Below, in pieces: positions 24,901-36,800 of a stretch of 64,000 nt of DNA. Numbering within the stretch: the stretch's first letter is position 1; every line of letters begins with the position of its first letter. This stretch comes from Ciona savignyi (lineage: Eukaryota; Chordata; Ascidiacea; Phlebobranchia; Cionidae), in NCBI GenBank assembly GCA_000149265.1, contig CH002714.1:115012-179011 (forward strand). The letters are read 5' to 3'. The translations under genes were made by a program, and so were the position numbers. The notes below the pieces were generated by a model. It saw nothing but the letters and a program-made list of their open reading frames with translations. It did no database searches and was not told the DNA's origin.

Positions 24901-26932
24901 AGCCTACTTCCGTATAGCTATGGTAATCGCGCCGCATGTAAATGCGATGTCTAATTGTCTAATCGCCTCTCAGTCAATGTGTCGGATGTTCCGAACCGAA
25001 TATATTTCGTGTGTAAAACAGGCTTTTACAAACACCGCACAGTAATGACGAGACACGGCTTATGTCCTGCTTACTAAAAGTTTTCTTTTGTTTGTTGATG
25101 GAAATACATCCGCGCAAGATTATTTCCCTTATTCGTTACGAGTCGTAAAACCTACATATGACAGGTCGCTCGGTTTTTGTTTTTGCGTTTTTATTAATTG
25201 CGCTTTCGTCGCATATAGCGAGATTATCGCTGCATTTCATGCTCACTCGGTAGTGAGTAACCAGGGGTACACGCCTTGGTTTATTAGCTGGCAAAGTATA
25301 AAAATATGGCTCATGTGATGCAAATTGTGGCGTTGCTACCTTGAATATGAGATGTCACTTTTACTACATATTCCAGATAACATTTATCACGCATTAACAT
25401 ACACGACACCAGATTTTAATGCACGATTGCACAATTCTAGCTTTGTACTTAATTCTCCCAAACCAGGTTATTCTAGTTTTTTGCAGGATAAATGTGTGTA
25501 ATGCTCGAAACTTCGTGAGATCGTTCACCAAATGACTTCGATTGTTATTTCGACTGAACATCCGAAATGCTCAACGAGACCGTGATTTTATATTCTCAAA
25601 CTTAACAAAATGTGGAAAAAATGAGATGTTGTAGCATTTCGTATAGTATATATTTGTTTTAATTTATGTCTAAAACATTTTGTGTTTTAACGTCGTTTTT
25701 TTGCGTTTCAAGTTTTCCGACTCTCACATATTATTACCCGTTACGTAATTATCACCTTGTACCGGCCTTTGTACTTTTGCGTTTTAAATCGTTAACATAG
25801 TTTTTTAACCTAATTCCCCACAGTTAGTCCAACGTGCAGATGTGAAACGTCTCGCACGTAAACTTATCGCACCTTTTAAATTCCCTATATAATCTGGAAA
25901 TTTGAATAGTATAATATAACCTACCTCAACCTAAGTAACTTGCGCCAGACTATATAATTCGCATTTAGAATAAGTAACCTGCATCACAAGTATTTAAAGA
26001 CGTAAAATACAATTATACTGAACAAGGAATCAGATTTTGGAATTGAGAAGAGATTAAGCAACGAAGAAATATTGGTCACTATAATTATTAGTGTGCGTTC
26101 TGTGGAGAATAGACTTTCCGCTGCGCAGCTCGCGAGAGACCGTTAGGCAGCCAACCTAAACAAGCTCAGCTAACGCCTCGGTCAGTTAAACTACACAAAG
26201 CAAGCGCGAGCCCATAAATTTACCCCTTCAATCGGTAAAATTTACCCCCAAGGGGTAAATTTACCCCTGGTTAAGAACCCCTGATGTAAACGTTAAAAGA
26301 AAATGTAGGAAACGTCACCTTCTACTAAATATTATAGTGCTAATCTTACCCCTATAACACACATCCTGAAACCCCGTATCAATGTGCAACGCACAAGTAT
26401 CTTGATAAATTTAGAGCAAATAGCATGGTGTGTTCGTGCGTCGTCTTTCGGCTAAAGCAGCTGGTCATTCTGCTGTGACATTGCCCAAGCGCAGTGGAAT
26501 ATTGGGTTTACTAAATTAAAAGAATGTGCTTCAATCATACACAACACACTGCAACAGAAACGACAACCAGACCGTGGGGACTAGGTAATCTGACGATTAA
26601 CCGTGTGATAACTACCCTTGTGTGTCCCACTAATGGGGATAAGGACTATCCTTTCCTATACAAAATTTTTGAGTATACGGGATGAATGGACGTGTCTCAT
26701 AAGAATATCACATTGAAGGGTGTGGGCAAGGCCAATAACTCCCAAATAACTCACGTCCCACTTGCCGAAGCTATTGCAGTATTTTGTGATTGATGTGTTT
26801 TTAGTTTGATAGTTACTTTGTTTTTTACTTGCTTTTGGTCATATAGGCAACATGACCCATGAAGAAGCTGAAGAGCACATCCAAAAAGTAGAAAAAGAAA
26901 TGAAAGAACAAAAAAGTCATGAAGAATTTTAA
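21927..26932 (+). CDS. Small secreted charged protein, relative of the next gene
   Basis: Five exons, all in phase: 21927-22040, 22285-22360, 22894-22956, 23038-23115, 26847-26932; 138 residues. Start ATG at 21927 gives a clear signal peptide (MKYTVVLWMIIIFSLACTT, then RAEEN); an in-frame ATG 42 bp upstream would place polar residues first. The mature part is Lys/Glu/His-rich and helix-prone, without cysteines after the leader: exon modules end LKHIHG, NHKEIFG, and so on. Exons 3 and 4 are phase 1-1 and encode 21 and 26 codons. The C-terminus is HEEF, resembling a KDEL-type ER-retrieval tetrapeptide with Phe for Leu. No known family recognised. Gene order, exon phases and the motif style match the GOLD gene 1 kb downstream, so I infer a tandem relative. 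The last intron is swollen by nested transposons. Confidence 0.75.
23454..24027 (+). repeat. 5' long terminal repeat
   Basis: About 574 bp, nearly the same as 25630-26215, with small indels and substitutions. Its closing part contains the segment TTTCCGCTGCGCAGCTCGCG, also present in the solo LTR at 50080-50704. Confidence 0.8.
25630..26215 (+). repeat. 3' long terminal repeat
   Basis: About 586 bp, preceded by a purine-rich tract and followed by the AAATT duplication, then by the rest of the interrupted hAT element. Confidence 0.8.
26430..26665 (+). mobile_element. Diverged SINE copy
   Basis: Matches the body and tail of the tRNA-derived SINE family: ATCATACACAACACACTGCAA, AATCTGACGATTAACCGTGTG, GGGGATAAGGACTATCC. 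The tRNA-like head is degraded. A short inverted fragment of the same family seems to follow near 26680-26800 (GCCGAAGCTATTGCAGTATT). Confidence 0.55.
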
Positions 26933-27024
26933 AACGAAGTTACTATTAATAACAACAGCAAATTAGATATTCGTGTAATTGTGCGTGTGATTTACTTTTA
27001 TTAAATCGTACTTGTGGAATAACT

Positions 27025-27030
27025 TAATAA
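27025..27030 (+). terminator. Polyadenylation signal of the small secreted-protein gene
   Basis: AATAAA about 95 nt after the stop codon at 26930-26932. Confidence 0.65.
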
Positions 27031-27318
27031 AAAACTAAACACATTTTTGTTGTATTTTATACATTGGTTTGTCATATTTAGTATGCATTTTGGACACCTC
27101 GTAGAACACCGAGCTGTGAATAAAGTATTGTAGCCACAAATCCAAGTCATGTAAAATTAATTGGGGTTTTTGTGTGCGGATCTACTATAATGACGTCATC
27201 CAATACTCGTCACAATTGCATCTGTTTTTTCGATCTTGCATCATAGTCAGTTCCTACACAACCAACACATTCTACGGTTCAGTACAACTTAAGTATGAGT
27301 ATCAAACCTTTTCTATTA

Positions 27319-27368
27319 TATATTGAACCACGTTTAGTCCAACTATATTGAACCACGTTTAGTCCAAC
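27319..27368. repeat. Perfect 25-bp tandem duplication
   Basis: A 25-bp unit starting TATATTGAACCACG is repeated twice without mismatch, about 550 bp upstream of the GOLD-gene start codon, in the interval between the two secretory genes. Confidence 0.8.
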
Positions 27369-27915
27369 TTTGCAACGTGTTATACGGCATAAGATTAGTT
27401 TATTTAGTCACGTAACTCTACGGACTGTTGAAACAACAATTGGCAAAGAGATGTAAAAGAAGAGTTAACCAACCACTAAGCACTTTAAACAGTACATGAT
27501 TAGTATTGTCATAGTGTAAATAGTTAATTGAAGACCGAAGCGAAATCCAGACGTATAATGAGTTAACAAGATTAGAGTATCGTTTAGATTCTAAATTCTA
27601 AATTTAAGAATATGTAAAAGCTGCAGATTTACTTACCATGTTCGTCGCAAAACGTTGCGGCTGCGTGTCGTTTTCGTCAGGAAAATCACGAACATTATAT
27701 TAAGTTAATTCCAACTTGAGAGTTGTCAAAAGTAAATACCGAAAGAAAAGTGTAATAGATTCGGTAAATCGTCTTAGATTTTGTACAATCTTTATCGTTA
27801 TTCGTTTGATGCCCCACCCCACAACTGTATTCTATCTTTGATTTGCAGCAGTTAAAATTCAACCACAACTATTTGGCCAGTGTATAAAACTTCTATAGAG
27901 ACAGAGTTAAGAAAT

Positions 27916-30842
27916 ATGTTAAAATTAATTATTCTGCTGGCCACTTTAAGTGCGATGAGATGTGAACAACACATAAAGCACGAGGTATGGTAGATGCCTG
28001 ATTATATCAAGTTTTTAAATATCATAGTGCAATAGTAACGCAGGATAAATATACGATTATTTTGATTACAAGCTGTTTTCCGGAATTAAGACAAATTACA
28101 TTTTGACAAATTATTTTTTGCAAATTACTGTACACTTTTACAACTCGGCATATTAAAAATATTTTTAAAATTGAGTGCCTTAACGGAAAAATCAGGTTTA
28201 ATGGAATATTTATTTTAAACGATTTTTGCATATTCGTAAGGGTACGTGGTTGGACGACCCATCACGGTCCTAACAATGTTTAATGTACTTTACACTGTGC
28301 ACAATCTGTAGTTGTAAAAAAGTAAACCTTACGTCGCTTGGTGGCAAAGTCATTCAAACGCTATGCCCAGCACAACTTAAAGCGCTTCGGCCGATACATA
28401 TACCTACCTATACAAAAAACGGTCATGGTGACGAGCCCATCATGTGCTCGAAACTTGGCTCGGTAAAAAATAAAATAAAATAAAGCGCTTCGGCCGTGTG
28501 GTTGAACGGTTATAGCGACCGATACATATTCCGATTCTTATATAAAAAAACAGGAAAATAAAGCGGTTCTGCCATATCAAAGTGGTTGTGGATTAGGAAT
28601 GTTTTCCGGGGGGTCACCAAACTCGCTACAATTTACCTAATTATGTTATTTAGGGTTTCAAAACTTACAAAATGGCTGCAGAACATTGTTCCGTGTCAAC
28701 ACATATATTTTTAGCTTTGACCAAAATTTCTTCCAGGATCTGCACAACTTGGTTGGTCATGAACACAATCACCATAATCCACCAGGTATGTAGCATACAA
28801 TTTTTCATTTGAGAGGTAAGTTATTTAAGCACTTTTGGTAGAAAATATTTCGCTCGTCATTTAGTATTAGGACAAATTTTATTGAACAAAAAACAAACAT
28901 TTCTAGGGAGAGCAATAAAGGCTGTTTCAAGCACTTGAGTTGACTTACAAACCGTTAGGTTTTCTGGATTTTTCATAAAATATTATTAAAAAATAATAAA
29001 CATACACTGCTTGCTTAATTGTTTATTTATTTCGTAGTTGATGCTGATCATCACGCTCATGTGAAAGCACTGATGGACGAACTGCACAAACATCACGGTA
29101 ATCATAACTTTGAAGATGATGCCCTTAAATACGAAACACATATATACTTTATAAGTTAGGAAACCTTGTTCAATAATTAAATTTATTAATATTGTTAAAA
29201 TACAAAGATGATTCCAAGTATTTTTCTTTTTATATTAGAGGATAGTAAAAAAGAGAATGGAGGAAACAAGAGAGCTGACGATCACAACTCACCTAAACAG
29301 AACAAAGAGAAAAGTGGTTCAAGCACAAAGAAAGAGGATCATGATGAACATGTTCGGCACTTGGTAGAAGCGGCACATAAACACATCGGTAATAACAATT
29401 ATATAGCTTTACAGTGTTAATAAACATCGTGGTTTTATGAAGCATTTTTATTTTATAGTTTGATCCTGGCTAAAAAGATTAAAATTATACCTATAAACTA
29501 TAAAGTTGGATATTGGATATTTAATATCGCATCTACACAGTTATACTCTACATTTTTCGAAAGTGAAATCTTAATCTCATTTATTGTTATACAACATCAC
29601 TCAAAATTTTTTTAGAAGGCTACTAAAGCACACTTTGTAGTTGCTAAACTTACTTTCAAATTCCTATTACATTTACTTACAGCGGAAAACCCAAAGACAA
29701 CGGTGGATCACAGTCATATGGCTAAAGAAATTTGGGACAAAGTCCATAAACATGCAGGTTGATTAGTGGAGTGTTGTGGCTGTAAAAGCACTTTATTCAG
29801 ATTACTTGTTAGACGATGTCTATGTCATATTCTTTATGTAACCGCATAAAATGGGATATCAATTATTCTCATTATAGCGTTGACAAGCGTTGCAGTACGT
29901 AATTAATAAACGTAGGGTTCTAATTGTTGTAAGCGTGAAATAATTTCGATGGGTATATCAACATTCAAGTTAATTTTCTTTAGAGAAAACGGAAAATCAG
30001 AATACAGGAAACAAGAGAGCTGATGACCACAACTCACCTAAACAAAGCAAAGAGAAAAGTGGTTCAAGCACAAAGCAAAACGATCATGACGAACATGTGA
30101 GAAAACTTATGGAAACGGCACATAAACACATCGGTAAATAATGACTGTCACCTACGTGTTCACTCACCATTGTTTGTGAATCACATATAGAATAGAATAT
30201 AATGAGATATTCATTTTTATCCCAGTGAATTGGAAAAACATGGGCAATCGTCAGATCGCCTCGGGTCACCGGAGCTATTGCAATGTTTTTTTAAAAATGA
30301 ATCACGCGTTCCTTTAGTTTTGTGGAACTCATTATTCCGCTAGGTTCTGGCAAGGTCCGTTAAATACCTTGCCCAAGGACACAACCGACTAGGTAGGGAC
30401 TATGGTTTCGAACCTGCAGCCCTTTGGCTAAAAGAACGCACTAGCCAATCTATCGATAGGTTGACTGTATCATATAAATTTATGAAAGCACAGACCCTAA
30501 CCACAATTAATATACACATTCTATACCCTTTTTTGTTTTTTTGGAAATTTTCCTACAAAGATTTTTCCAAAATTTACCACTTTATCTAATTCGTGGTATT
30601 ATATATCTCTTAAAACTTTATCTTATATATAAACATTTTCGCTGTTTTTATACAAGAAGAATTTAATTATTAGTGGTAAGATCCAAAGAAGCTAAATCAG
30701 AGAAACCATCCGATTTTTTACGAAAGCCATTTACTTGGCTTGTCACCCAAACATTCTTTTATCTATATATCACTTGGTTCAACAATAAGTTTTAATTTAA
30801 AAACTCTGTCAATGATTATGGGTCCCATTTGAAAAATTGGGA

Positions 30843-30873
<31 letters not shown>

Positions 30874-33800
30874 CGTCAAACGCTTGACAGGCATGGAATG
30901 TCGCCCCGACATCTACCAGAAGGAATAACGGAATCGCAATGAGACTTCGCCATATGTTAGACAACATGTTCTAGATGAACAGAAACCAAAATTTTGGGAG
31001 ATAAAACTAGGGGAATTCCCCTGGGGCGTTAAAAACCAAAACGATATTTTTTTCTAAAAAATTCGCTTTTTTGGGCAAAGCGCTTAAACGACAGCACCAA
31101 TTTGAATCAGATTTGGTAAAATGTAAGTGCATTAGTAACTGATTTAACACTAAGAAGAAATAAAAAAATTACCTAGGGAAATACCCTAAACAATAGGATT
31201 TTGTTCTCAAATCATGATTGTGACAAGCACGCCATGTCGCCCCGACATCTACCAGAAGGAAAAATGGAATCGCAATGAAACTTTGGTATTTGTTAGACAA
31301 CATGGTCTATATGAACAGAAACCAAAATTTTGGGAGATAAAACCAGGGGAATTCTCCTGGAACGTTACAAAACAAAACGGTATTTTTTTCTAAAAAACTA
31401 GCTTTTTGGGCATAGCGCTTAAACGACAGCACCAATTTGAATCAGATTTGGTAAAATGTAAGTGCATTAGTAACAGATTTAACACTTAAAAAGAAATAAT
31501 ATAAATACTTAGGGAAATACCCTAAACAATAAGATTTTGTCTCAAATCATGATTGTGACAAGCACGCTATGTCGCCCCGACATCTACCAGAAGGAAAAAT
31601 GGAATCGCAATAAAACTTTGATATTTGTTAGACAACATGGTCTAGATATACAGAATCCCGATTTTCCGGTGATAAATCCAGGGTAATTCCCCTGGGTCGT
31701 TACAAAACAAAACGGTATTTTTTTTCTAAAAAATTTGCCTTTTTTGGGCATAGCGCTTGAACGGCTGTTACAATTAGAATCAGATTTGGTGGAATGTAAG
31801 TGCATTAGTCACTGATTTATCACTAAGAAAAAATAAAAAAATTACGTATAGGGAAATACCTTAAAAATAGGATTTTGTTTTCAAATCATGATTGTGACAA
31901 GCATGCTATGTCGCCCCGACATCTACCAAAAGTAGTAATGGAATCGCAGCAAATAATTTGACATTTGTAAGAGAACATGGTCTAGATATGCAGAAATCAA
32001 AATTTTGGGTAATAAATCTAGGGGAATTCCCCTGAGACGTTAAAATCCAAAAGGTTTTTTTTCCAATAAATTAGCTTTTTGGGGCGTATAGCGCTTAAAC
32101 GGCTGCTCTAACTATATTTAGATTTGGTGAAATGTTAAACCATTAGACAGTATGTGCCAATTAAAAGAAGAAAAAACATTTACTTAGGGTAATTACGTTA
32201 AAAACAAAGTTATGTTCCTGAATTAAGATTGTGACAGGCATGCCATATCGCACTGACATCTCCAACAAAGAGTCTACAAATCAGATTAAAACTTTAAATA
32301 TTGTTACATAACATGACCCACATATGTTAAAACAGAAACTTATCTACTAAACCTAGGGGAATTCCCTGATACCATGAAAAACTAAATCGGGCTTTTTTGG
32401 CAATTTAGCTTCATTTCACTTCGGCGCTTGAAACAACGGTTTAATTTAAAGCATTTGTGGTGAAAATGTTCGTAAATTTAAGACGTTTATTCTTTTTTGA
32501 ACTACACATGGAAAGGAAATTTGGTTTGATAACTACGGGACCCATGCGTTTATGCTTGCAGAAACAAACTACACATTCAATGTATGAAATACAAGTTGTG
32601 GTGACAAGGGACCCTGTAGCATAAATATATGGCATACAACATGTGTTTTACAAATAGTGGTGGTTAAACACGTGGTTGACACTCTCTAGTTATGGGTCCC
32701 ATTTGGAAAAATGGGACACATATTGTTTTTGTCCGTTTTTTTTTTTTCTTTTTATTTTTTTCATCAAACGCTTGACAGGCATGGCTTGTGTACCTAACAT
32801 CTACCAAAAGGGGTAATGGAATCACAGTAAAACTTGGTAATTTGTTAGAAAACATGGTCTAAATATGCAGACACCAACATTTTAGGTGATAATTCTTGGG
32901 GAATTCCCCAGGGACGGTAAAAACCAAAACGGTACTTTTTTCAAAAATTTAGCTTTTTTGGGCATAGCGCTTAAACGCTTGCTCCAATTTGAATTAGATT
33001 TGGTGGAATGTAAGTTCATTAGCAACTGCTTTACCACTTAAAAGAAAGAAAAAAGTTATCTAGGGAAATACCCTAAAAATGAAGATTTATTCCTAAACCA
33101 TGATTGTGACAGGTATGATTTGTGGACCCGACATCTACAAAAGGGGTAATTGAATCGCAATGAAAATTTGACATTTTTTAGACAACATGGTCTAGATATG
33201 CAGAAACAAAAATATTTGGTTATTAAACCAGGGGAATTCCCCACGGAAGTTAAAAAACCAAAACCTAATTTTTTTCTACAAAAATTAGCTTTTTTGGGCA
33301 TAGCGCTTAAACGCTTGCTCCAATTTGAATCAGATTTGGTGGAATGTAAGTTCATTAGTAACTGTTTTACCACTTAAAAGAAAGAAAAAAGTTACCTAGG
33401 GAAATACCCTAAAAATGAAGATTTATTCCTAAACCATGATTGTGACAGATATGGCTTGTGGCCCGACATCTAACAAAAGAGGTAATGGAATCACAATAAA
33501 ACTTTGTCATTTGTTAGACAACATGGTCTAGATATGCAAAAACCAAACTTTTAGGTGAAAAATTCAGGGGAATTTCCCTAAGTCGTTAAAAAGCAAATGA
33601 GCATTTTTTTTATAAAAAGTTAGCTTTTTGGGGCATAGGGCTTGTACAATGGCTTTAATTTTAATAAAATTTGCTGGAATGTATGGTCTAGATATACAGA
33701 AACCAAAATGTTGGGTGATAAATCCAGGGGAATTCCCCTGGGACGTAACAAACCAAAACGGTATTTTTTTCTAAAAAAATTGACTTTTTTGGGCATAGCG

Positions 33801-36800
33801 CTTGAACGGATGTTACAATTTAAATCAGATTTTCTGGAATGTAAGTGCATTAGGCACTGATTTAACAGTTTAAAGAAATAAAAAAGTACTTAGGGAAATA
33901 CCCTAAAAATAAGATTTTGTTCTCAAATCATGATTGTGACAAGCATGCCATGCCGCCCCGACAACTACCAAAAGGAATAATGAAATCGCAATGAAAATTT
34001 GACATTTGTAAGAGAACATGATATAGATACAAAGAAACCAAAATTTTGGGTAGAGTATCCAGGGGAATTCCCGTGAGACATTAAAGTCCAAAAGTTTTTT
34101 TCCAATAAATTAGCTTATTGGGGCATATAGCGCTTGAACGGCTGCTCTAATTTTGATCTAATTCAGAATTGGCGAAGTGTTAAACTATTAGACACTTTGT
34201 GCCAATTAAAAGAAAGAAAACATTTACTTAGGGTAATTACGTTAAAAACGACGATATGTCCCTGAATTATAATTGTGACAGGGATGCCATATCGCACTGA
34301 CAAATCAGACAAGGAGTCGACAAATCAGATTAAAACTTTAAGAATTGTTACATAACATGACCCAAATATGTTAAACAGAAACTTATCTACTAAACCTAGG
34401 GGAATTCCCTGAAACCATGAAAATCTAAATCGGGCTGTTTTGGCAATTTAGCTTCATTTCACTTTACCGCTTGAAAAGAAGGTTTAATTTAAAACATTTG
34501 TGGTAAAAATGTTCGTAAATTTAAGCCGTTTATTCTTTTTTAACCACACGTGGAAAAGAAGTTTGGTTTGATAACTCTGGGACCCATGCGTTTATGCTTG
34601 CAGAAACAAACTACATATATCCGGTTTATAAAATACAAATTGTGGCTAGGGACCCTGTAGTATGAGTATATGGCCTACAACATGTGGTTTACAAATAGTG
34701 GTGGTTAAACACGTGGTTGACACTCTCGNNNNNNNNNNNNNNNNNNNNNNNNNNNNNNNNNNNNNNNNNNNNNNNNNNNNNNNNNNNNNNNNNNNNNNNN
34801 NNNNNNNNNNNNNNNNNNNNNNNNNNNNNNNNNNNNNNNNNNNNNNNNNNNNNNNNNNNNNNNNNNNNNNNNNNNNNNNNNNNNNNNNNNNNNNNNNNNN
34901 NNNNNNNNNNNNNNNNNNNNNNNNNNNNNNNNNNNNNNNNNNNNNNNNNNNNNNNNNNNNNNNNNNNNNNNNNNNNNNNNNNNNNNNNNNNNNNNNNNNN
35001 NNNNNNNNNNNNNNNNNNNNNNNNNNNNNNNNNNNNNNNNNNNNNNNNNNNNNNNNNNNNNNNNNNNNNNNNNNNNNNNNNNNNNNNNNNNNNNNNNNNN
35101 NNNNNNNNNNNNNNNNNNNNNNNNNNNNNNNNNNNNNNNNNNNNNNNNNNNNNNNNNNNNNNNNNNNNNNNNNNNNNNNNNNNNNNNNNNNNNNNNNNNN
35201 NNNNNNNNNNNNNNNNNNNNNNNNNNNNNNNNNNNNNNNNNNNNNNNNNNNNNNNNNNNNNNNNNNNNNNNNNNNNNNNNNNNNNNNNNNNNNNNNNNNN
35301 NNNNNNNNNNNNNNNNNNNNNNNNNNNNNNNNNNNNNNNNNNNNNNNNNNNNNNNNNNNNNNNNNNNNNNNNNNNNNNNNNNNNNNNNNNNNNNNNNNNN
35401 NNNNNNNNNNNNNNNNNNNNNNNNNNNNNNNNNNNNNNNNNNNNNNNNNNNNNNNNNNNNNNNNNNNNNNNNNNNNNNNNNTTATTGAAAGTCTTTTATG
35501 CTATTTCCCAGGACGATTTTCTGCTTACTCTATTATTTACCATACTAACATTTCACCAAAATTGATCTAAGTTTAAGCTAACTGTCGAGAGATATGCTCA
35601 AATAAAGCTTATTTCCTGAAAAATACGTCCTATTTTGTTTACGACACAGGCTAATTTCCTTTGTCTTATCACCAAAAGTATTAGTTTTTACATATCTAGA
35701 ACGAGTTTCTTTTAGAGGAAAAGAAAACAAAAAATCAGAATGGAGGAAACAAGAGAGCTGACGATCACAACTCACCTAAACAGAACAAAGAGAAAAGTGG
35801 TTCAAGCACAAAGCAAGAGGATCATGACGAACATGTTCGGAAAATGGTAGAAGAGGCACATAAACATATCGGTAATTGTCACCCACGTGTTTTACTTACT
35901 ACAGTTTGTAAAGCACATGTTGACTGTAAATTATAGATGTCTATAAAAGCACAGCCCTTAACCATTTAATGTTTGTAAAATATCAAATGCTGGCGTAGGT
36001 TTGACGAGTTCGATGTATTCCCATTAGTTCAAATAACTTACTACTACCTGCGTTGCGATCATAAATAATCATTTTTATCTTCTGCAACAATAATTTAATA
36101 TGGGTAATCATGCAGTTTGCGTTGTGTTCATTGCCGGGTTGGTAAAGCTATAGCAGTGTGTTGTAAGACACATTGTAAGGCGAAACTGGCCCGTGTAGTT
36201 ATTTATAATGCCCTTGAGAATATTTGATACTATCCCTGAGAAATAGAAAATCATATACTTGATTGATGGGTTCCCCTGAAGCTTAACGAACGTCTGAATC
36301 TTACGGACCTCATTTGTATCAAGCCTTATAATTCAGAAAGCAAGTCAACTGAAAAGGCGACAGACAAAAACGAACAGCACGAATTCCATCGGGATTTAAA
36401 CAAACACGTTGATCAGATTATGAAAATGCATCACAAAGAAACTGGTGGGTCTATAATCTATATAATAGGCGTTGATTCAAACGGCACTGCTTTACTAGAA
36501 ATTATTCTTATTAATACAGAAGTAAAAAGGTGCAAATCTAACTTATTATGATAATAGTATCAACTTAATTAATCTTTTATCAAGGTTGGACATAAACGTT
36601 TTTTTTTTTTCTGTCCAAAGCGTTAATATAAAATATTTTGTTGAAACATGATGTGGTGTTTGACTGTCGGCGATTAGGAAAATTCAGTTATTTTATATTT
36701 CTCAAAGAAAATCAAATAAACTTGATAACGATCAAAAGCAAGAGACCCACACATAAGTTTAAAATATAATTAAGAATTTAGAATATAATTACTAGGAAAT

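Larger units (their letters stand above)
23454..26215 (+). mobile_element. Non-autonomous LTR retroelement nested in the hAT element
   Basis: Two direct repeats (23454-24027 and 25630-26215) start TGTAGCATTTCG and end GCGAGCCCA(C/T); the insertion is flanked by AAATT on both sides (23449-23453 and 26216-26220). A purine-rich stretch (GGAAAAAATGAGATG) directly precedes the right repeat, as a polypurine tract should. The 1.6-kb interior has no long open frame, so it cannot encode gag-pol and would need help in trans (LARD/TRIM-like). I see no primer-binding site beginning TGG right after the left LTR. Orientation follows the polypurine tract. Confidence 0.8.
23207..26283. mobile_element. hAT-type element with 8-bp duplication, split by an LTR element
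   Basis: Ends are perfect 15-bp inverted repeats CAGGGGTTCTTAACC, the classic hAT/Charlie-like terminus. The 8-bp target duplication ATGTAAAC is exact at 23199-23206 and 26284-26291. Removing the LTR insertion leaves about 310 bp rich in TTTACCCC motifs, so this is a non-autonomous hAT (MITE). It sits in the last intron of the small secreted-protein gene. Confidence 0.9.
29239..35871 (+). repeat. Triplicated ~150-bp coding exon of the GOLD gene
   Basis: Exons 29239-29388, 29984-30133 and 35716-35871 encode 50, 50 and 52 residues of the same sequence: NKRADDHNSPKQ, KEKSGSSTK, DHDEHVR, then HKHIG. Nucleotide identity is very high, especially between copies 1 and 3 (long identical runs around AACAAGAGAGCTGACGATCA). 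The intron after copy 2 and that after copy 3 also match (GTCACC-ACGTGTT, then AAAGCACAG), so the duplicated unit included intron sequence; a SINE then inserted into one copy. Confidence 0.9.

Noticed and set aside
31584-33860. Similar frames of 70-105 codons on both strands in the satellite array
   Set aside because: They recur because the DNA unit recurs; frames shift and stop differently from unit to unit, so no conserved protein.
30815-34728. CRISPR array
   Set aside because: Repeat units are ~335 bp and tandem, without short repeats and unique spacers, and the window is eukaryotic.
34662-35570. Two long open frames of about 280-300 codons
   Set aside because: Almost entirely N from the assembly gap; the open frame is an artefact.
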